In this document: positions 24,833-35,139 of the stretch, in pieces
How positions within the stretch are numbered: position 1 is the stretch's first letter
Layout of the letters: every line of letters starts with the position of its first letter
Assembly: GCF_009936275.1 (NCBI RefSeq)
Contig: NZ_AP019797.1
Span: 2,401,890-2,465,889 of the forward strand
Origin: Rhodothermus marinus
GTDB lineage: Bacteria > Bacteroidota > Rhodothermia > Rhodothermales > Rhodothermaceae
Reading direction: 5' to 3'
DNA: 64,000 bases
The notes under the pieces: model-generated
Databases searched by the model: none
The model's input: only the letters and a program-made list of their open reading frames with translations
Told to the model about the DNA's origin: nothing
Program-made: the position numbers and the translations under genes

Positions 24833-26925
24833 GCGATCGTCTCCTGCACGCAGGCGGCCGCATTGAAAGCGCCGGCCTGCCGTAAAGAAGCGACCAGCGC
24901 CCGACCGTCTGCGATCGCGTTCAGAGAATCATCCACGCACCCCAGCCGCCACCACTGCACCGCCCGGCGGAGCGTCGCGTCCCAGCCCGGCGGTAGCGCC
25001 TGCGCCCAAGATACGTTCAGCAGGCCGATGTTGCAGCGCTCCCGGGGATTTTCGAGCCGGCGCAGCAGGTGCCGGAGCGAATCCGGCCGGGCCGTCACCG
25101 CGTAGCGCAGCGCAAGGGCACCGCGTCCGCTCAGATCGTACGACGGCCAGGCGCGGTAGAGCGTTCGATACGACGCCCGCGCCGAATCGACCGCCCCGGT
25201 AAGCGCCAGCGCGTCGGCCCGGTGCAGCCGAAGGCGCAGCGCCTGCGTCGTGTCGGCTCCGGCCAGCCGCACCCGGACCGTATCGGCACGGCCCCGGAGC
25301 AACTGCAGATGCGCCCAGCGCTCCAGCGCCGGAAGAAAGTCGGGCTTCTGGCGAAGCGCCTGTGTCAGCAACGCCTCGGCCCGGAGCGTGTCGCCCCGCA
25401 CGAGCGCCCAACGGGCCGCCTCGTACAGGCGCGCGTGCGCCGGCACGTAGTGCGGGCAGCGTCGCTCGAACAGCGACAGCACACCAAAGCGCCGCTTCAT
25501 GAACGCGTAGGCGCTGCGGTCCACATAGGGTATGCGGAAAAGGAACCGTTCCCAGTCGGCCAGCAGGCTGTCGCGCGTGCGGCCGTAAGCCGCCCGAAAC
25601 GACCACCCTCCGTACACCTGACGCAGCGGTTCCGGCCCGTAGCGATCGAGCAGATAGCGCACGAACGAGCCGGTCAGCGTGTAGGCCACGGCACTGCGGC
25701 TCGTCCAGAACCTCCAGGGGCTGAGCAGTGCCGCCACCTGCTCGGTAAGCGATGCGTTGCGATCCCGGGCCAGCGTGGCGGCCACGGCCGCCTGCTCGTG
25801 CGGCGTCGGCCGTCCGTCCGGCGGCTCTACGGCCACCGCCAGCCCCTCGACCAGGCCGATCCGTGGCGAAATGCCCAGCCGGGGAATCCCCCAGCCGCGC
25901 ACGAGCACATGCGCCAGCTCGTGCGTAATGCTCCGATCGAAGCGATCCAGCAGCAGATGCACCTGCGGCCTTTCCAGCCAGACCAACGCCACGCTCGTGT
26001 AACGCGCCCCGGTCAATCGAGCGCGCTGCTCCGGATCGCCAAAGACGAACACCTGTACGGGCTCGGGCGCCGCAATGCCCAGACGCCGGGCCAGCCGCTC
26101 GTAGTCGTAGGCGGCCCGAAGCGCCCGCAGCTCCGCTTCCTCCGGCGTCAGCCACCGAGGATCGTAGTGCAGCGTTACCGCCCCCTGCACGGCGCGACCG
26201 GGCAGCGCGCGCTTCAACGCGGCCGTGGACGTGTTGAACCCCAGCGGCACGGCCAGCAGGTAAAAGGCGCCCAGCAACGACGTGACGCCCCCCAGCGCCG
26301 GCCACCATCCGGGCCGGAGCAACCGGGGCGTCCGGTGAAAACGGGCCACCAGCGCCAGCCACAGGGCCCAGAGCAACGTCAGCGCCCGGAAACTCAACAG
26401 CCCCGGACGCAGCGCCGGATCTTCGTCGTAGAGCGGCCCGAGCACGCCCCCGAAGACGTGGTTGTACGTGTAGAGCTGCGGATGAAGTAGCAGATCGTAG
26501 GCGACCGGCAACGTGCACAGACCCAGCCCGATCCCGACCAGCCAGCGGCGGCCGTGCTGCACGCCCGCACCGTGCAGCGCCTCGGCCAGCGCCACGGCCA
26601 GCACGACACTTGCGGGCGGAAACAGCAGGAAAAACACCAGGCCGCGAAGGTAATCGCAGTTGGGCCGCCAGAGCACCGTCAGCGAAAGCAGGACCCAGGG
26701 AATCAGGAGCAAAAGGAGCTGCCGGTGCAACACGTCCGCCAGACGACCACCCCGCCTGAAATGCCCCCATGCCCACCAGCCCGCCACGAAAAAGGCCACC
26801 AGCGCCACCAGCGCGGCCGACTCCACGTGCAGCAGCCCCAGCACAGGCAGTGGCCAGAGCGCTACGCCCAACCCGGCATAGACCAGGCCGCAGCCTGCAA
26901 TCCCCTGCGCTTGCCCGCGCGGCAT
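24763..26925 (-). CDS. membrane-anchored gluzincin metallopeptidase with C-terminal TPR-like region
   Basis: 720 residues. The first 230 residues contain about seven hydrophobic segments. A soluble metallopeptidase part of the peptidase-MA type follows, with zinc motif His335-Glu336-x-x-His339 in ITHELAHVL and a third ligand Glu360 in GLVEGLAVAVE. Helical repeats (YEAARWALVRGDTLRAEALLTQAL and later units) follow to the end. The substrate is unknown. Its 3' end overlaps the start of the T9SS plug gene by about 70 bases, so they are cotranscribed and may cooperate at the envelope. The last residues are rich in Cys and Trp. Confidence 0.8.
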   Translation of the reverse strand: MPRGQAQGIAGCGLVYAGLGVALWPLPVLGLLHVESAALVALVAFFVAGWWAWGHFRRGGRLADVLHRQLLLLLIPWVLLSLTVLWRPNCDYLRGLVFFLLFPPASVVLAVALAEALHGAGVQHGRRWLVGIGLGLCTLPVAYDLLLHPQLYTYNHVFGGVLGPLYDEDPALRPGLLSFRALTLLWALWLALVARFHRTPRLLRPGWWPALGGVTSLLGAFYLLAVPLGFNTSTAALKRALPGRAVQGAVTLHYDPRWLTPEEAELRALRAAYDYERLARRLGIAAPEPVQVFVFGDPEQRARLTGARYTSVALVWLERPQVHLLLDRFDRSITHELAHVLVRGWGIPRLGISPRIGLVEGLAVAVEPPDGRPTPHEQAAVAATLARDRNASLTEQVAALLSPWRFWTSRSAVAYTLTGSFVRYLLDRYGPEPLRQVYGGWSFRAAYGRTRDSLLADWERFLFRIPYVDRSAYAFMKRRFGVLSLFERRCPHYVPAHARLYEAARWALVRGDTLRAEALLTQALRQKPDFLPALERWAHLQLLRGRADTVRVRLAGADTTQALRLRLHRADALALTGAVDSARASYRTLYRAWPSYDLSGRGALALRYAVTARPDSLRHLLRRLENPRERCNIGLLNVSWAQALPPGWDATLRRAVQWWRLGCVDDSLNAIADGRALVASLRQAGAFNAAACVQETIAWLTWLRNAYPEHRSVCCAYCAW

Positions 26926-26941
26926 TTACATGGATGTCCGC

Positions 26942-27820
26942 TCAGAGCAACTTGATCGTGATTCCCAGCGAGAACACCTCCTTGAGCTGGACTTCGCTGC
27001 TCACGTCGCGATCGTAGAGCGCCACCACTTCCAGGCTGGTGCCCAGCCAGCTATTGACCTGCATCTCCAGCAGATTTTCCCAGAGCATGTCGGGCAGGTC
27101 CGGCTTGTTGAAGGCCGCAAAAAGCCCCAGGCGCGACTTCAGCCGCACGTTTTCGAACAGCTCCCGGTCCAGCTCCGTGCGCGACTCGACGCCCACCTCG
27201 AAGCGCACGGCCTGGTCCGGCTCCAGGCCATAGAGCGTGCGCAGGCGCTCGATCAGCACGATCGTTTCCTTGGCGCCCACGCCCAGCCGCTGCCGAAACC
27301 AGCCGTCCGGCTGATAGGTGAGACCCAGCGCCTGGTTGAGAATGGCCGGCGAGAGCAGATCCGACACCTTGACCGGAGGCTTCCGCCCGTCGCCGAACGG
27401 ATTCTTGGTGTAATTGTAGCCCGGAGCGAACTGCGTGCGCAGATCGGCCGACATCGTTGGGTTGAACAGGCTGAAAAAGCCGTCGCCCCGGTACTGGAGC
27501 GAGGCGGCCAGCCGGATCAGGTCTTCGGCCTTGCGCAGCTCCAGCGTGTCCTGTTTGACCACGCCCAGCGTCAACCGCACGTCGTAGAGCTGCCGCCACG
27601 ACGGCGAAATCCGCTCGAACGTACCGTTGACGGCGCCCGAGAGCGCCAGCGCGTTCAGACCACCCTCGGCCCAGTTGCTGAAAGCCGCCTGCGTGGCCGA
27701 AAGGCGCGTGCTCAGGCTTTTCTTCCAGACAACCTGCGCCGTATCGGCCTCCTGAGCCAGTGCATTCCCTGAGATCAGCCCGACGACAAGAAAAATTATC
27801 CACCTGTTTTTAAGAAACAT
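26942..27820 (-). CDS. DUF3078 family outer-membrane protein
   Basis: 292 residues with a signal peptide ending SGNALAQ. The DUF3078 opening is visible: W.KSLSTRLSATQAAFSNWAEGGLNALALSGAVNGTFER. The remainder alternates short amphipathic strands (YDVRLTLGVVKQD, SLEVVALYDRDVSSEVQLKEVFSLGITIKLL), as for a small beta-barrel. Its function is unknown. It is separated from the upstream histone-like gene by a strong terminator, so it has its own promoter. Confidence 0.82.
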   Translation of the reverse strand: MFLKNRWIIFLVVGLISGNALAQEADTAQVVWKKSLSTRLSATQAAFSNWAEGGLNALALSGAVNGTFERISPSWRQLYDVRLTLGVVKQDTLELRKAEDLIRLAASLQYRGDGFFSLFNPTMSADLRTQFAPGYNYTKNPFGDGRKPPVKVSDLLSPAILNQALGLTYQPDGWFRQRLGVGAKETIVLIERLRTLYGLEPDQAVRFEVGVESRTELDRELFENVRLKSRLGLFAAFNKPDLPDMLWENLLEMQVNSWLGTSLEVVALYDRDVSSEVQLKEVFSLGITIKLL

Positions 27821-27856
27821 ATCTGAACACCTCCTGCACCTGTATCCAACAAAAAA

Positions 27857-27877
27857 GGCTATGCTCGAAGCATAGCC
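27857..27877 (-). terminator. bidirectional hairpin terminator downstream of the histone-like gene
   Basis: GGCTATGCT (27857-27865) and AGCATAGCC (27869-27877) form a perfect 9-bp stem with a CGA loop. It is flanked by six A on the left and five T on the right, so it can terminate in both directions. In genomic context it ends the minus-strand transcript of 27917-28093. Confidence 0.85.
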
Positions 27878-27916
27878 TTTTTACGAAGCAACAGTACAAA
27901 AGGAAAGGCGCATCCG

Positions 27917-28093
27917 TTACATGGCCTTCTTTTTCTCCTGAACTTCTACGCGGATCTCCTGCGCCAGCTTTTTCAGTTCCTGCATCGCCTTACGGATGCG
28001 CGTGCCGGCGGCCTTGTTGCCCTTTTCGTAGAACTTTTTGAAATCCTGCTCCAGGCCCAGGACAAGATCGCGGAGTTGATCGAAGCGGCTCAT
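27917..28093 (-). CDS. histone H1-like small DNA-binding protein (Hc1-like)
   Basis: 58 residues. The sequence reads MSRFDQLRDLVLGLEQDF, KKFYEKGNKAAGTRIRKAM and QELKKLAQEIRVEVQEKKK, the short Bacteroidota histone H1-like family. Lysine makes up about a fifth of the residues, consistent with nucleoid binding. A near-perfect AGGAGGT ribosome site lies six bases upstream of ATG 28093. A candidate promoter sits at 28168-28196 and a terminator at 27857, so it is a monocistronic, probably strongly expressed gene. It is too short for a typical 60-codon ORF cutoff. Confidence 0.9.
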   Translation of the reverse strand: MSRFDQLRDLVLGLEQDFKKFYEKGNKAAGTRIRKAMQELKKLAQEIRVEVQEKKKAM

Positions 28094-28167
28094 AGGGGAC
28101 CTCCTTCGGTTTTGGTTTCAGGGAACGAGCACCCATGCGTGCATGAGTGCGGTGTTATTTGTGTCCC

Positions 28168-28196
28168 AACTTAACACACGGCTCGTACTGTGTCAA
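28168..28196 (-). promoter_or_regulatory. candidate sigma-70-type promoter of the histone-like gene
   Basis: On the minus strand TTGACA (28196-28191) and TAAGTT (28173-28168) are separated by 17 bases, close to the consensus -35 and -10 boxes. They lie about 75 bases upstream of the histone-like start. The -35 box overlaps the 3' end of the upstream amino-acid-kinase-fold gene. Confidence 0.5.
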
Positions 28197-28834
28197 GAAG
28201 AAAGCGCGTTGTTTCCCTGAAAAACTCCCCGTTTCACCGCTTCCGGAAGTTCCTCCAGTTGTCCGATCCAGAAATCAATGCGCTTATTTTTAAGCACTTT
28301 ACCTATAGGTTCTTCGAGTTCATTGCGCAGCAGTGCGATTACGACCTCCGACATGCAGCCTCCGGCCAGCGCGCCCAGCACCTCGGCCGCCGCTGCCTCG
28401 ACGATCTGCTCGGTTTCCGTGGCCACCAGCGTGGACACGACGGGCCAGACGCCCTGCCGGAGCAGCTGCGCCAGCCACGCCGTACGTCCCACCTGCAACG
28501 CGCCGGAGGCCGTGCGCCGGAGCAGGCCGCGATCGCTTCCCTGAATGCCCACGGCCGGAATCAAGAGTTCGTTCAGGCCGGCCACCAGCCGCTGATTCGT
28601 TTCCCGGATGCCGCGTTCGACCAGCCCGCGTTCGTGCGCACTCCGGACCACCAGCACCCCCTCCCGGCGTTCAGGCATGTAGCCCTCGGCCTCCAGCAGC
28701 TGCTCGGCCCGTCCGCCGCTGCCGTGCACCAGCACCATCGGTGCGGGAAGCTGCTTCAGCACCCGCGCCAGCCGCTGCACCAGCAGTAGATCTTCCAGAT
28801 GACGATCGTCCAGGTACAGAATACCGATGCGCAT
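28193..28834 (-). CDS. amino-acid-kinase-fold protein of unknown substrate
   Basis: 213 residues from ATG 28834; ATG 28840 is also possible. The pattern resembles the N-acetylglutamate kinase/aspartokinase fold: an N-terminal RLARVLKQLPAPMVLVHGSGGRAEQLL (a V-x-V-H-G-x-G phosphate-binding turn), ETNQRLVAGLNELLIPAVGIQGSDRGLLR, and PVVSTLVATETEQIVEAAAAEVLGALAG. The protein is shorter than acetylglutamate kinase, and the second glycine/Asp-rich ATP site is not clear. No arginine genes are nearby. It is divergent from dnaE across 136 bp. Confidence 0.65.
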   Translation of the reverse strand: MRIGILYLDDRHLEDLLLVQRLARVLKQLPAPMVLVHGSGGRAEQLLEAEGYMPERREGVLVVRSAHERGLVERGIRETNQRLVAGLNELLIPAVGIQGSDRGLLRRTASGALQVGRTAWLAQLLRQGVWPVVSTLVATETEQIVEAAAAEVLGALAGGCMSEVVIALLRNELEEPIGKVLKNKRIDFWIGQLEELPEAVKRGVFQGNNALSS

Positions 28835-28970
28835 GATCATTACCTGATTCGGCTTCCTCCTCAACGTCTCCATTTGCCTCAAAGATTCGCCTTCCGGCTC
28901 TTGAATCCGAGCGAGCCACTTCGTTCCTTACAGCAGCCGGTGGTCCGCCAACCCGTTCACGCAAGCCCCT

Positions 28971-31900
28971 ATGCATCGCTTCAGCCATCTGCACTGCCAC
29001 ACCCAGTATTCGCTCCTTGACGGCGCCGCCCGCATTCAGACACTGCTGGAACGGGCTGCCGAATACGAGATCGAAGCCGTCGCCATCACCGACCACGGCA
29101 ATCTGTTCGGCGTGCCGGAGTTCTATCGCACCGCCGAAAAGATCGGCATCCAGCCGATCATCGGCTGTGAGTTTTACCTGACGCCCGCCAGTCGCCACGA
29201 CCGCAACGAGCGCACCCGCTACCATCAGGTGCTGCTCGCCAAAAACGAAACCGGCTACCGCAACCTGATCAAGCTCTCCTCGCTCTCCTACCTGGAGGGT
29301 TACTATTACAAGCCCCGTATCGACCACGAGCTGCTGACGCAATACCACGAAGGGCTGATCGCCACCACCTGCTGCCTGCAGGGCGAGATTCCGCAGACGA
29401 TCCTGCACAAAGGCGAAGAGGCCGCCCGCAAACTTTTCGAGTGGTATCTGGAGCTGTTCGGCGAGGACTATTACATCGAGATTCAGGATCACGGGCTGCC
29501 CGAGCAGAAGAAAGTCAATGCCATTCTGCTCCGGTGGGCGCAGGAATACGGCGTCAAGGTGATCGCGACGAACGACGTGCACTACGTCGATCGCACCGAC
29601 TTCGAACCGCACGACGTGCTGCTCTGCCTGCAGACGGGCAAGGACATGTCGGATCCGAGCCGGCTGCGCTTCGACAACGACCAGTTCTACCTGAAAAGTC
29701 CGGCCGAGATGCGCCAGGCGCTGCTGTCCGACATCGAGCCGCGCCTGGTCGACGAGATGATGGCCAACACCGGCGAGGTGGCCGACAAATGCCGCTTCCA
29801 GCTTCCCACCGGCAAGCTGCTCATGCCGCATTACCCGATCCCGCCCGAGTACAACGGCGACATGGATGCCTACCTGCGGGATCTGGTCTTCGAGGGGGCC
29901 CGCCGTCGCTACGGCGATCCGCTCCCGCACGACGTGGTCGAGCGGCTGGAGCACGAATTGGCCATTATCAAGAAGATGGGCTTTGCCGGCTACTTCCTGA
30001 TCGTGCAGGACTTCACCACGGCCGCCCGTCGGCTCGGCGTGCGCGTCGGTCCCGGACGCGGTTCGGCGGCCGGTAGCGCCGTGGCCTACTGCCTGGGCAT
30101 CACGAACATCGACCCGCTCAAGTACGACCTGCTCTTCGAGCGCTTCCTGAACCCCGAGCGCGTCTCGATGCCCGACATCGACATCGACTTCGACGACCGC
30201 GGCCGCGGCAAGGTCATCGACTACGTCGTGCAGAAGTACGGCCGGGAGAACGTCTGCCAGATCATCACCTTCGGCACGATGGGCGCCAAGATGGCCATTC
30301 GCGACGTGGCCCGCGTGCTGGGGATCCCGCTGGCCGAAGCCGACCGCATCGCCAAGCTCATCCCCGACGGGCCCAAGGTCACGCTGGCCCAGGCCTACGA
30401 AGAGGTGCCCGAACTCCGCGCCCTCAAGGAAAGCAACGATCCCCAGATCCGCAAACTGCTCCACTATGCCGAGGTGCTCGAAGGCTCGGTGCGCCACACC
30501 GGCGTGCATGCGGCCGGCGTCATCATCGCGCCCGGCCGCGTGAGCGACTACGTGCCCGTGGCCGTCGCCAAAGGCAAAGACAACGACACGGTCACCACCC
30601 AGTACGACGGCAAGTGGATCGAGGAGTTCGGGCTCCTCAAAATGGATTTCCTCGGGCTGAAGACGCTCACCATCCTGAACGACGCGCTCCAGCTCATCAA
30701 AGAAAACCACGGCGTTGAGATCGACCTGGATCAGATCCCGCTCGACGATCCGAAGACGTTCGAGCTGTTCCAGCGCGGCGAGACGGTCGCCATCTTCCAG
30801 TTTGAATCCGAGGGCATGCGCGAATGGATGCGCAAGCTCAAGCCCACGTCGATCGACGACCTGATCGCGATGAACGCGCTCTACCGGCCGGGCCCCATGG
30901 ATCTGATCCCCAACTACATCGCCCGCAAGCACGGCCTCGAACCCGTCGAGTACCCCCATCCCCTGCTCGAACCCGTCCTGAAAAACACCTACGGCATTCC
31001 GGTCTACCAGGAACAGGTTATGGAAATGGCCCGCGTCATCGCCGGCTACACCCTCGGCCAGGCCGACCTGCTACGCCGGGCTATGGGAAAGAAGCGGGCT
31101 GAAGAAATGAAACGCCAGCGTGAAATCTTCCGCGAAGGGGCGGCGCGTCTGCACGGCATTTCTACCGAAAAAGCCGACGAAATTTTCGACATGATGGAGA
31201 AGTTTGCCGGGTACGGGTTCAACAAGTCGCACTCGGCGGCCTACTCCATCGTGGCCTATCAGACGGCCTATCTGAAGGCCAACTACCCGGCCGAGTTCAT
31301 GGCGGCGGCGATGACCAGCGAAATGGGCGACACGAAAAAGCTGGCCGTGGTGCTCGACGAAGCCCGCCGCATGGGGCTGGAGCTGTTGCCGCCCTCGATC
31401 AACCGGAGCCAGGCGCACTTCACCGTCGAAGACGGTCGCATTCGCTTCGGTCTGGGTGCCATCAAGGGCGTGGGGCTGGGCGCCATCGAGGCCATTCTCA
31501 AAGTCCGCGAAAAGCACGGCCCGTTTCAGACCATCTTCGATCTGGTGCGCCACCTGGACCTGCGCGTCGTCAACAAAAAGGTGCTCGAGTCGCTGGCGCG
31601 CGCCGGTGCGCTCGACGAACTGGAAGGGCACCGGGCCCAGCTCGTCGAGGCGATCGACCTGGCCGTGCAGTATGCCCAGAAAGTACAGGCCGACCGGATG
31701 GCCGGACAGGCCTCGCTCTTTGGCGAAAGCGGCACGCGCACGGCCCTGCCGCCGCCCAACCTGCCGGTGGTGCCGCCCTGGTCGCGCGCCCGCTGCCTGA
31801 AGGAAGAACGCGAGCTGATCGGCTTTTACGTGACGGGGCACCCGCTCGAAGCCTATCGCGCCGAGGTCAATGCCTTTGCCACCACCACGCTGGCCGAGCT

Positions 31901-32528
31901 GTCGCGCACGCTGGAGGAGGCGGACGTGCCCCGCAACGGCTCGGCCAACGGACACGCAAACGGAACGGCGAACGGCCATGCGTACCGTCCCGCACGCCCG
32001 CGCCACCGCATCTGCGGCATCATCACCGAGGTGCAGCGGCGGATCGGGCGCAACGGCCGGCCGCTCGCCTTTGCCTCGATCGAAGACTTCACCGGTCAGG
32101 GCGAGCTGGTCATCTTCTCCTCGGTGCTGGAGCGCGTCATGCCCTACCTGGAAGTGGACGCCGTCGTGCTGGTCGAAGGCCAGGTGGAAGTGCGTGGCGG
32201 AAGCGTCAAGATCCTGGTGGACGAACTGTGGCCCATGTGGAAGGTGCGCGACGAACTGGTCGAGGCGCTGGTGGTGCAGCTCGATCTGGAACAGGTGCGG
32301 CCCGAACAACTCGACCGCTTCCACGCGCTCTGCCGCGAGCACACGGGTCGCTGCAAACTGTACTTCGACCTGCTCAGCCCCGAGCTGCCGGGCGGCCGCC
32401 AGCGGCTGCTGAGCCGGCGCTGCCTGGTCGAGCTCAACGATACGCTGATGCAGCAGACGCTGCGCCTCTTCGGTGCCGAGGCGATTCGCCTGGAAAGCCG
32501 CCGCCTGTCGGCTCCGGTGCGCTCGTGA
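28971..32528 (+). CDS. dnaE: DNA polymerase III alpha subunit
   Basis: 1185 residues, the replicative C-family polymerase. The order is an N-terminal PHP domain (FSHLHCHTQYSLLDGAARI, VAITDHGNLFG), the palm with PGRGSAAGSAVAYCLGI and MPDIDIDFDDRGRGKVI (catalytic aspartates), fingers and little finger (FNKSHSAAYSIVAYQTAYLKANYPAEFMAA), the helix-hairpin-helix GAIKGVGLGAIEAIL, and a C-terminal OB fold (ICGIITEVQRRIG...FTGQGELVIF). A low-complexity Asn-Gly-His-Ala linker of about 15 residues lies near residue 990, just before the OB fold. It is well conserved otherwise. Confidence 0.98.
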   Translation: MHRFSHLHCHTQYSLLDGAARIQTLLERAAEYEIEAVAITDHGNLFGVPEFYRTAEKIGIQPIIGCEFYLTPASRHDRNERTRYHQVLLAKNETGYRNLIKLSSLSYLEGYYYKPRIDHELLTQYHEGLIATTCCLQGEIPQTILHKGEEAARKLFEWYLELFGEDYYIEIQDHGLPEQKKVNAILLRWAQEYGVKVIATNDVHYVDRTDFEPHDVLLCLQTGKDMSDPSRLRFDNDQFYLKSPAEMRQALLSDIEPRLVDEMMANTGEVADKCRFQLPTGKLLMPHYPIPPEYNGDMDAYLRDLVFEGARRRYGDPLPHDVVERLEHELAIIKKMGFAGYFLIVQDFTTAARRLGVRVGPGRGSAAGSAVAYCLGITNIDPLKYDLLFERFLNPERVSMPDIDIDFDDRGRGKVIDYVVQKYGRENVCQIITFGTMGAKMAIRDVARVLGIPLAEADRIAKLIPDGPKVTLAQAYEEVPELRALKESNDPQIRKLLHYAEVLEGSVRHTGVHAAGVIIAPGRVSDYVPVAVAKGKDNDTVTTQYDGKWIEEFGLLKMDFLGLKTLTILNDALQLIKENHGVEIDLDQIPLDDPKTFELFQRGETVAIFQFESEGMREWMRKLKPTSIDDLIAMNALYRPGPMDLIPNYIARKHGLEPVEYPHPLLEPVLKNTYGIPVYQEQVMEMARVIAGYTLGQADLLRRAMGKKRAEEMKRQREIFREGAARLHGISTEKADEIFDMMEKFAGYGFNKSHSAAYSIVAYQTAYLKANYPAEFMAAAMTSEMGDTKKLAVVLDEARRMGLELLPPSINRSQAHFTVEDGRIRFGLGAIKGVGLGAIEAILKVREKHGPFQTIFDLVRHLDLRVVNKKVLESLARAGALDELEGHRAQLVEAIDLAVQYAQKVQADRMAGQASLFGESGTRTALPPPNLPVVPPWSRARCLKEERELIGFYVTGHPLEAYRAEVNAFATTTLAELSRTLEEADVPRNGSANGHANGTANGHAYRPARPRHRICGIITEVQRRIGRNGRPLAFASIEDFTGQGELVIFSSVLERVMPYLEVDAVVLVEGQVEVRGGSVKILVDELWPMWKVRDELVEALVVQLDLEQVRPEQLDRFHALCREHTGRCKLYFDLLSPELPGGRQRLLSRRCLVELNDTLMQQTLRLFGAEAIRLESRRLSAPVRS

Positions 32529-32551
32529 ACGCACTGCACACACAAGCGCCG

Positions 32552-32591
32552 GTAGCACGCGACGGCACTTCGCTGCGCTCCGTGCCTGACT
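32552..32591. repeat. single REP hairpin just before element B
   Basis: CGGCACTTCGCTGCGCTCCG followed by TGCCTGACTA is the second hairpin type of the REPIN family (GGCAC...GTGCC with a trailing TGACTA). It stands without a matching first hairpin and abuts the left end of the 254-bp element at 32592, as if element B inserted into, or next to, an older copy. Confidence 0.6.
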
Positions 32592-32845
32592 AGAACTTAT
32601 CCGAAAAACGAGGGGGAGATCTGCTAAGCCAGTGCTTTGCGTTGCATGTCAGATGCACGCGTTTGTAGTAAGCCACGAAGGCGCCAGCCGAAGTGGCGTT
32701 ACCTGAAACGGCACTTCGCTTCGCTCCGTGCCTGACTACGAGCGCGTTGGTCGTGCTTCAAACTATAAACCTCACCGAAACGCTATAAAGGGTTACAGGT
32801 CGAAATCGCGAACTTCTTTGAAACTATTTTTTTTGGATAACTTCT
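32592..32845. mobile_element. 254-bp non-autonomous element with terminal inverted repeats (copy B)
   Basis: The left end AGAACTTATCCG and right end GGATAACTTCT are imperfect inverted repeats that match the ends of copy A (868-1095). Shared internal blocks are the GGGGGAGATCTG region, the 75-bp REPIN, CGTGCTTCAAACTATAAACC and CTCACCGAAA. It is 26 bp longer than copy A, mostly in the AT-rich right half, which includes a run of eight T. It has no coding capacity. It lies between dnaE and the groL terminator, where it disrupts nothing visible. Confidence 0.6.
32665..32739 (+). repeat. REPIN copy B (75 bp)
   Basis: GTAGTAA is followed by the hairpin GCCAC-GAA-GGC-GCCA-GCC-GAA-GTGGC, a spacer, the hairpin GGCAC...GTGCC, and TGACTAC. 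Most positions are identical to copies A and C. Differences in the inner loop and spacer preserve both stems. Confidence 0.75.
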
Positions 32846-32849
32846 GTGC

Positions 32850-32912
32850 ACGGCGGCGCCATCCAGAGTGGCGCTACGCAGAAAAGCCCTTCGCTTCGTG
32901 CCTGACCACAGG
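32850..32912. repeat. degenerate REPIN remnant beyond element B
   Basis: GGCGCCATCCAGAGTGGCGC and, about 12 bases on, CCCTTCGCTTCGTGCCTGAC followed by CAC keep the order first-hairpin, spacer, second-hairpin. The GTAG head is missing and one stem is broken. The orientation is the same as copy B. It looks like a decayed older copy into which, or next to which, element B arrived. Confidence 0.5.
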
Positions 32913-32964
32913 CGCGCGTAGTTGGTTCGCTCCAGTATTTTGTGGGACATCATCGGCAACAAAA

Positions 32965-32995
32965 AAGCGGGGCTGCCGGTGTGGCAGCCCCGCTT
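32965..32995 (-). terminator. groL intrinsic terminator
   Basis: AAGCGGGGCTGCC (32965-32977) and GGCAGCCCCGCTT (32983-32995) form a 13-bp stem with a GGTGT loop. On the minus strand it is followed by a U-tract (six A on the plus strand at 32961-32966). It lies 30 bases after the groL stop. Confidence 0.92.
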
Positions 32996-33024
32996 CGGGG
33001 TTGCGGGGGTGTGTCAGGGCGCGC

Positions 33025-34674
<1,650 letters not shown>

Positions 34675-34730
34675 TCACCGGTTTCCGGACCACGGGTCAC
34701 GAAAAAAGCGCCACGAACGACTCGCAGCGC

Positions 34731-35033
34731 TTACTTCTCCTCTTCGATGATGCCCAGGATGTCGGTCTCCCGCATGATGAGGTACTCCTCGCCGTCGATC
34801 GTGATCTCGGTGCCGGCATACTTGCCGTAAAGCACCTTGTCGCCCTCCTTCACGCTCATCTCGATCTTGGTCCCGTTCTCCACACGCCCGGGACCGACGG
34901 CGATCACCGTACCCCGCTGCGGTTTCTCCTTGGCCGTGTCCGGAATGTACAGACCGCTTTCGGTCTTCTCCTCCGGCGGCTCCGGCTTGATCACCACCCG
35001 ATCGCTCAGCGGCTTAATTTTAACCTTCGCCAT
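34731..35033 (-). CDS. groS: co-chaperonin GroES (10 kDa)
   Basis: 100 residues. It has [35 protein letters not shown] including the mobile loop, and [34 protein letters not shown] at the end. It caps GroEL. ATG 35033 (MAKVKIKPL) is the standard start, with GGAGGT about 10 bases upstream. It is the first gene of groS-groL. Confidence 0.99.
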   Translation of the reverse strand: MAKVKIKPLSDRVVIKPEPPEEKTESGLYIPDTAKEKPQRGTVIAVGPGRVENGTKIEMSVKEGDKVLYGKYAGTEITIDGEEYLIMRETDILGIIEEEK

Positions 35034-35112
35034 ATCGCGCACCTCCATGGTTTTTTACGGTTGGTGGATGAAGCAACCCCGATCAGATTTTTTAAGGATT
35101 GATCAAGATTTG

Positions 35113-35139
35113 TTAGCACTCTCATTTCGAGAGTGCTAA
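35113..35139. promoter_or_regulatory. CIRCE element (HrcA operator) upstream of groS-groL
   Basis: TTAGCACTC (35113-35121), a nine-base spacer and GAGTGCTAA (35131-35139) match the CIRCE consensus TTAGCACTC-N9-GAGTGCTAA exactly. It lies about 80 bases upstream of groS. HrcA repression relieved by heat is the expected control; hrcA itself is not in the window. Confidence 0.97.

Noticed and set aside
28671..30959. 762-residue minus-strand frame over dnaE
   Set aside because: It is antisense shadow of the conserved dnaE coding sequence.
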